Source of the DNA: Thuidium tamariscinum
Taxonomy: Eukaryota; Streptophyta; Bryopsida; Hypnales; Thuidiaceae
Direction of reading: 5' to 3'
Length of the DNA stretch: 64,000 nucleotides
Assembly (NCBI GenBank): GCA_947034885.2
Contig: OZ019759.1
Span: forward strand, 3,040,501-3,104,500
The notes beneath the pieces were generated by a model. The model searched no databases. It was not told the DNA's origin and was given only the letters and a program-made list of their open reading frames with translations. The stretch's first letter is position 1. Every line of letters starts with the position of its first letter. Positions 57,090-64,000 of this stretch are shown piece after piece. The position numbers and the translations under genes are program-made.

Positions 57090-60000
57090 TAGAAAATTTA
57101 GTGACTAGATCAACAAAAAATTAATAGAAAGTTGTTGATTTTTTTTGTTTTGGACGTGTTAAACTGGGTGTTTTTCGACACAGAAGTGTTGATTTTTGAA
57201 CAAATAATTGTTACCTGGAAACAAAAAACTATTCAATTTTGAACATAAAACTGTTAATCAGTAACATGAAACTGTTGATTTCAAAGGAAAAACCTGTTAA
57301 TATGTTAATTCAATCACTTCTGTGGTGGCCATTACCATGCTTCCATACATCTTTGTATTACATGATTTATATAATAGTCAGTGTTCATCTTACCTCCAAT
57401 TGCAAAATTCATTGAACTTCATCATTTCCATGTACACCTTCACATTCTTTATAGTTGTTGTATGTCATTCACATGAAGTGCAACCCATGTAAACATTTGA
57501 AACATTATGAACTGAAACTGTATCACCATTTATAATTTCATGAATTTCATTACAACCCTATGCAAATGGCATTTAATATCACTTGCACTGAGAACTCTCA
57601 CTACATTGTTCCCACTGTGGCCCCAAATTCTACAACATCACTTTCATACTATGAATACTGCTTTCCTTCACAATACAATATTGTGAACACTAAAAACACA
57701 TTTCAAAGGCATGCTGCCATACACAAACCTAATAAATCCCCCATCTTAGGATTTCCCTGCATTCCTACTATGTGCCTCTATTTGGTCTTCAGTTCCCAAA
57801 TTACAACTTCAACATGTACTGACAAGTGCCTACTCCACATATAAACTTCTACTCACAACAACAAAGAGGATGGCAAATAACTGTAACTGAATAGTACAAC
57901 CCATCTAATCTTCCATTTTGCATTTATGCAACCCCATTTTCCCTTCTAAAAGTAGTCTACATGAGTCAATTTCTTTACTCATACCCATAGCAATACTAAA
58001 TGATTTTCACATGGTCCAACACATTCCAGCTAGCCATTCCATTTACTGCCTTTATGAATACTTACTTTTCTTCATATGGATGTGAATTGCATTTCATGAA
58101 TGCAGAACCACCTCCTCCATGAACTTCACTTGACAGTTCCTCCACTTCATTATATGAAACATGTTGACACACCACTCTCGGTTGCAAACTCCATTCCTGA
58201 AAGAACAAAACATACCTTACACCTCAATTACCATAGCAATTTGAATGACTTAACCTTTGCTGAGTCTGCAAGATTAAAAAAAATTACTAGTCACTGCAAT
58301 TTCACCAATTCCTTCAAGACGCAATTGATGTTCCACTAACCATACATACTGTTTGCAACTGTGGAACTTTAATTTCTCTGTCCTAGGAACAATGCATTGA
58401 AGGGCCCTCCACTTTGTACATGAAGATGCATACTGAAAGACCAACAAATTCAGTATGTCCTTGCCCTAAAGCTTTGAGAATGGAAACTGGGTTTCGAAAT
58501 TCCTCAAATTCAGACACTTGTAGCATATGCCACATGACCAGCCCTACAGAACTTTTAAATTGCATAAGAGCTTCATAGAAACAAAGAGAAAAACATTAAC
58601 AAACAATCCTATTGCACATTTATGCACAAGTGCTGCACAAGAATACTTTTCAAAAGTCATAATAGCATGCAAAACAAGCACACTCCACCTACCAACCTAT
58701 TGAATCTGAGAATACATCCCAATGACTACCTAATCATTACAATTATCTTTCAGCAGCTCACACCATGACCTTCACCTTCTTCTTTACCTAATGTCGTTGT
58801 GATTTTCCGGACAAATAAATCAATGGCTTCTTCACCATACTTGGGTCCTCTAATCTACAACTTCATCACCAATTTACTGACCAGAAATCACAACCTGAGC
58901 CAATTAGAGTACCCATTACCCTTCTTCCTGTAGTTCTTCACATTGAACATGCCTACCTGCTTTTCTGCTTTCCAGGACATTACATTTCAATCTTCCTTCA
59001 TGCCAATGATATCTTCATATCATACAGAACCAAATTATGTCAATGACATCTCCAAATCATATCTCTCAGACCTACCACACATGTTCATTCATTGGTTTCT
59101 TCTTTGACATTACTGAAGACATTGACATGACACTCCTGTCCTTGTAAACTGCCTCATCCCTCCTCTAAATAGAGGAAGACTTCCAAATTAAAGGAACATG
59201 CATAGAAAACGTCTCTTACTACTACTTCAATATATAACCCTTTTTCATTTATGTGCCATATGCATGCAGCACTCATCACATGCTGTGATTTTCATGAATG
59301 AAAATCACATTTCACTTTCATCATACTAATGGACAGCACTTAAAAATCCTTAAAACTGACTTGGTATTTCCTCAACTCTAGGAAGTCAGTTCACCGAACT
59401 CTCTTTGTACACACCTTCCAATGCTGCCTTCATCTTCGCTCCCCTATCTTAGAGGACTTTTACTGTATGCCTCCATCTGCAATATAGTAGATCATTTCCT
59501 CTCTCCGAAAGGGCTCAGTTCACTGAAGCATGTCCTCCATGTCGTCCTCAACCCTAAGAAGGAGAAGGTAGGACCTCCTGCAAATACATTCACTGACTTC
59601 TCCTACGTCAGACCCCTATCCTTTGCATTTACGAATACACATTCAAGATTAGTCTTCCCTGCTTTCAGTATTTTAAAAAGCAAATATGATGACTGAACGT
59701 TAATAATATGTGGGCTAACACTTGCTCCTGCCATCTTCTATCGTATGATCAATTCATTTAGTGGTTCCTTGTATTCATTTCTTCATTACTTCTTCCTCTG
59801 CCTTCCTTCCTAACATTGCTAACATGACCACTATTAATTTCATGCTGCCCCAATTACAACTAAGGTACACCAAAAAGGAAAAAAAAAACTCTACTTGTTG
59901 GGATGCAAGTGAAATAGCCTGAGGGAATTACTGCTTACATTCACTGAACTTATCCTCTTCCAACCTATTTTTTAATATAATACTATACTAATAACGCCTG

Positions 60001-63000
60001 GATAAAAATGTCACTTCATCGTGGATGCATGGCCTGTCTTCTCGGGAAATTTTTTCCACAGTTTTCCTTAATTTGGGCTTCTCTCTATATCTGTTTCAAA
60101 TATCTTCAACATTTCCAAAATCAAAAACCTCTGACAAAAAGATTCAATAATTTCGACAGTTTCACAAGTGCCTCGTCTGTACATGCCTAGCAAGTGCACT
60201 CTTTGCACATAGGTTAGTATTCACCTTCTACCACACCCACATACTCACTTTGCATCACCGCATTCCTGCGAGCTCTCCATACCTTCCTTTCTTCACCTCC
60301 TCCGATCTCGCACTTCTCGTTCTCACTATACGACTGCTAATGCTATTGAGGTAGTCCACAGTGCCCACGACTAATTCCACAATGCTTGCTGGAGACCACT
60401 CTTTCCAGACAACAATGACGACATCTTCTTTTCACAAATTGGTGTGTTCCTTCTACCTTAACTTATTTGTAATTTCTCCTTTACTACTGTTTTGCAATTC
60501 TCTTCCTGTTTTAATTGGAACTCCTTGCTTCTTCATCAGAAGGTTCCAGTCTGGTTTGTGCACGACCATGGAGACAAGTTCCATAGAACAGTCTAACTCG
60601 GGTATGGAGGACACAGACCTCAGTGGCAGGTGAACGTGAACGTCAAAGTCAATGTCACCTGTGTCACTGAAGATGCGAAAGTATCTTTCGGAGACGGTTG
60701 GGAAAAATTCGCACGCTACTACAATGTTCGTGAAGGAGATTGCCTGAAGTTTGAACTGGTTGGGAAGTCGTGCTTCAATGTCTCACATGCTCGGAATAAG
60801 GAAAGTGTTGCTTCCTGCTCTGTGCCAGAAGTGGTCGACAACAACTGAACATGACTCTGGAAGGACTAGAATTCTCCCAACTCCGCCGTAAGTTACCAAT
60901 CACATGCCTTGTCAGCCACCACTCAGTTCTACTACCACAGTTCTTGGTTTCAGAGAACAGCGGAACCCAATGGTCACACAAGTACAATAGATGTACCTGC
61001 GAAATCTAAGGCACATGTAAGATTGGCCTTTGAAAGGATCAGACTTATCAAAGGTTGCCTTATTGTATGGAAGTAGTTAAAATGACTATTGTATGTTGTT
61101 TTCTCATGATCACGTAGTCATTTTACTTCTCTCTAGCAAACTATCCAATTCCGAAATGTTTCAAGTTTCTACTGTGTAATTGAAACTGATTTTGACCTTC
61201 ACAGCTTCTTTATATTAGACAAGCAATTCGTAATCCTACCTCCCTACCGCTTTCCGCACAATTGTCCTTGCTTAGGCATCTTCGTTTTGGTACATGTCCA
61301 TGTGCTCACCACAGTTCACATAATCATACGACAATTTCCTTCGCTAGGAGACGCTGATTACTTTGATTCTGATCACCTGCATAAGTCTTACGCTCTATTC
61401 ATTGAGAGATTGCCTTACAACTCCACCTTCCTTACATTAAAGCACTGCAGCATGAATTTTGTCGAACTTACATGAAATACATTCTATATGAGCAAAAACG
61501 TTTCCCCATATTGTCATATTTGAACTCCTCAAAGACTGACAAACTGAGCACACCCTCCTCGCTTAGTTACGAGTTCTGTAACTGGGACCGCTTAAGGAAC
61601 ATTATTCAACAACCTAATTCCTAAATAGTACCACATACCGATGGACCAAGCCTACTTTCCTAGCATAGCATCACGTACACCCTACGTACCTGATTGAATA
61701 GGTTTGCATGATTGCCCACTACTTCGGTCTTCGCATTGTTCCTCTCAATTGGTTTGGGAGTTTAGGAACTCACGCAATTTGAAACAAAGACACCACGTCA
61801 CGTAGCACCACCTTACACAAACATCAACTCAATTGGATAATTGTATACTCTCAGAGTTCTTCTTAGTCGTCACTGATGATTCTGTGTCTGCATATTATTA
61901 CATTAATTACATCAAGATTAGTATGTACGTCATTGCACCTAAATTCAAATATGCAACTTCAAAAACACTTTGCACTTTGGGAGCCGGTCCAGTGGCTCCA
62001 ATCTGCTGAAATCGACGGTCCTGCAACTCCATCCATTCTCCTTCAAAAACTTGACGAATCACAAACTGAGAGAGACAATACGGGGAGCCCTTTTTGTTTT
62101 GCCGAATACTATAGAGTGCTTACCGGCTCGAATCAAAACATTCCCAAACGCAGTGAGGAACTTCATTTCAACACATGCTTGTCAATAACAAATATATTAA
62201 CTGAAACAGAGTAATAACATACGTGAAGTAGCTCTTACATGACAGAAAAGAAAACAACACTACTCACGTTTCAAGAAAACAATTAAATAACTACCTTTTT
62301 GCCTTTTTTTAGCCGTAGTATATTTTCTCCCTCCGCTACAAACAAAGATAATAGGAACCAAACTTTGTTTCTTGTCACCTTCAATCTCGTGAATCTTCTG
62401 CACCAGAAAACCATTGTCTTCACCTACACAACCAATAATAAGCAAACCCATTAACAATGTCAAAGTGTTATATTCCCTGTATTCCTAACAAAAAAGAGCT
62501 GCTCTGTACGGATGCAAAGCGTATTCAATTAAAGGAGCACATTCTACTGCAGACAAACCCAAACATAGACACCACAAAAAGAACAAAACCCTATGACTAC
62601 ATATTCTGTCAGCACTCACGATTTCCACACTTTCAACAAAATACCGATAAGCCATGCAAACCTACGGCAACAATTTCAGTACGGGCGTGTTAATTTCAGA
62701 TCAGTCCTTGCACAGCAACAGCTACACTTCTTTCTGGCCATCGCTATTTAAGAAACTAATTCTAGTCTCCATGCATGGAATTCTTTGCAATCGTTCATTC
62801 ATTGACATAATTTGGACGCTTGGACCTCAAAGATAAAGAACACTTGCCTCTGAGCAATTGACGGTTGGATTGATGTCGCACATCTTCAGAGAAGATTGGA
62901 TGCGGGCATGGCATTCTCTGAAGACATAAAAAGGACTTCAATTATTCAACGGAAGAACTTTTAATTATTTCACTCTCACCGACCTCCACAGGGTGCCCTT

Positions 63001-63600
63001 CTACCTCGCCCTCGCTCCATCTAAATTCATATTTTTATACTTCCAGCACCAGACAATCACAGTATAATTGAGGTTCAACTAACTCATCCTCTCTTCAGTA
63101 TGAACTTCCTCAAATGTACTACCATGTGATGCCATGATTAAATCCCTTGTCCACGCTCCACCATAACTACTTCGCACTACAACAACAAAGTGGTGGGCAC
63201 ATGCGTCATCCTGTAAACAACAGGCCCCACTTTCACATCCACTAAAAGGTTGATGTATTTTGAAACAGAATTAGAAAATTTAGAAATTGATGTGGACCAA
63301 GCTAGATAGGTGGAGAAGCAATCATACTTTCCTACATCGAACTAAAGGAATGACAAACTTTTTGCACATTCCATCCTATCATGCTGGACATGCTCTCGTG
63401 CAATAATAGTCCACAGCAAAACCATTATGATATCATACCGTATATCCTTCAGAAACCTACGATTGCAAATTTGTTATGAGAGCTCAACTGACGGTTTCAT
63501 TCTTCTCCCGACTGCTTTCCTTCATCGTCGGTGAGAAGCACACTTCTTCCTCATGTACTCCTCTGTGTAACTGTCTGACTTGTTCCCCATCTCCACGTAC
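57090..63600. other. C-rich, G-poor strand-asymmetric stretch without long ORFs
   Basis: For more than 6 kb the plus strand has clearly more C than G and frequent CTTC/CATTTC words. No frame exceeds about 110 codons. The only part I can assign is the B3 exon at 60540-60848. A short minus-strand open stretch (62463-62260) between plausible splice signals may be another exon but matches nothing I know. Confidence 0.5.
60540..60848 (+). pseudogene. B3 DNA-binding domain exon (REM-like) with an in-frame stop
   Basis: After a good 3' splice site (TTGCTTCTTCATCAG, ending 60539) the frame reads KVPVWFVHDHGDKFHRTV, a TAA at 60594-60596, then PQWQVNVNVKV and VSFGDGWEKFARYYNV and REGDCLKFELVG. This is the typical order of plant B3 domains: PxWF, RTV.L, W.V.V, FG.GW..F...., GD...FEL. 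It stops at TGA 60846-60848. The start of the B3 fold would be on an upstream exon that I cannot place. The TAA implies a broken copy unless an intron removes it. B3 proteins are plant-specific transcription regulators in the nucleus. Confidence 0.75.
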
Positions 63601-63606
63601 TTTGAT

Positions 63607-64000
63607 CAGGGTTGCTAACATGTGAGCCTGTGAGCCTGTGAGCAGGAACTTTTTAAAAAAAAAAAGTGGATGAGGATCTGTAACCGTGGATTTACCTATG
63701 ACCGTGGTTTTGAAAAATCTATGCTGTTTTTGGATTGTTAGGGTTTAGGATTTAGAAATTCTTATCTAAAAATTTTGAGTTCATCAAAATAGCTTGTATT
63801 TCCAAATTTTGGATGAAAAAAATTGAGTAGCCTTAGGATCATACGTTTGTTTCCATTCTTCACCTTTTATTTCTTGAAAGTATACTGTATTTCGAGAAAC
63901 ATGAAATATTTTATCCACTCACCTATTATTGAAGACGGAGACATTATAAGAGGTGAATATTTATTTCATTCCCCATTTTTTTTGTCAAAGACATTGTAGG
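63607..64000 (+). mobile_element. Left terminal repeat of another E-family element (E4), running off the window
   Basis: CAGGGTTGCTAACATGTGAGCCTGTGAGCC...GTGAGCAGGAA then AT-rich sequence and CCTATGACCGTGG. This matches the order seen at E2's left end (24033: GTTGCTAG, GTGTGAGCC, GAGCAGGAA, CCTATGACTATGG). The ten bases before it (GTACTTTGAT) should reappear at its far end. Confidence 0.75.

Noticed and set aside
62260-62463. Minus-strand frame with possible splice signals
   Set aside because: Too short and without any recognised motif; mentioned only as a possible exon.

Overview
The window looks like intron-bearing, AT-rich nuclear DNA of a land plant. Supporting signs are GT-AG introns, AAACCCTAA telobox-like tracts, a Stowaway-type MITE and a plant B3 DNA-binding exon. 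A non-seed plant such as a bryophyte or lycophyte is my inference from the DUF7869-like and SWIM-MULE gene types; the species cannot be named from sequence alone. Nearly all recognisable genes belong to large transposons. I see no rRNA, tRNA or CRISPR and no ordinary housekeeping gene.

Layout. 1-4.3 kb: a minus-strand gene (A) with a ParB-like motif followed by an N4/N6 DNA-methyltransferase-like fold, running off the left edge, in a field of ~19-bp palindromes (P1, TATCNTCGANTCGANGATA). 4.3-10.3 kb: minisatellites, a 176-bp satellite array and telomere-like sequence. 10.6-14.4 kb: more P1 palindromes, then a plus-strand DUF7869-like gene split by a homopolymer frameshift. 15.5-20.9 kb: diverged satellite copies and a protein-kinase-like gene bracketed by GC-rich GTCCG/CGGAC blocks. 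20.85-23.5 kb: the truncated right part of a SWIM-MULE transposon (E1). 24.0-50.4 kb: an older element (E2) with 10-bp target-site duplications, containing a decayed ParB-methyltransferase gene (-) and a decayed SWIM transposase (+). A younger 14.5-kb element (E3, 30706-45244) is nested inside it with a perfect 10-bp duplication. E3 has the same two genes, divergent and much better preserved. 50.4-54 kb: non-coding with a hairpin element and a Stowaway MITE. 54.3-57.1 kb: a GC-rich coiled-coil ORF of unknown function saturated with GGATCC and TCCGGA. 57.1-63.6 kb: a C-rich, G-poor strand-asymmetric stretch with one B3 exon. 63.6 kb to the end: the left end of another E-family element.

The unifying observation is a repeated architecture. 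A ParB/methyltransferase-like gene on the minus strand diverges from a transposase-like gene on the plus strand, and the introns and flanks of each element carry many copies of a palindrome private to that element: P1 at locus A, CCTCGGTACCGAGG in E3, GTCGGATCCGAC in E1/E2. By analogy with VANDAL MULEs, whose second protein (VANC) recognises short motifs repeated in the element's own non-coding DNA, I infer a self-recognition or anti-silencing system built on a ParB-methyltransferase-like protein. This is a hypothesis; the architecture, duplications, terminal repeats, palindromes and motifs are read directly from the sequence.
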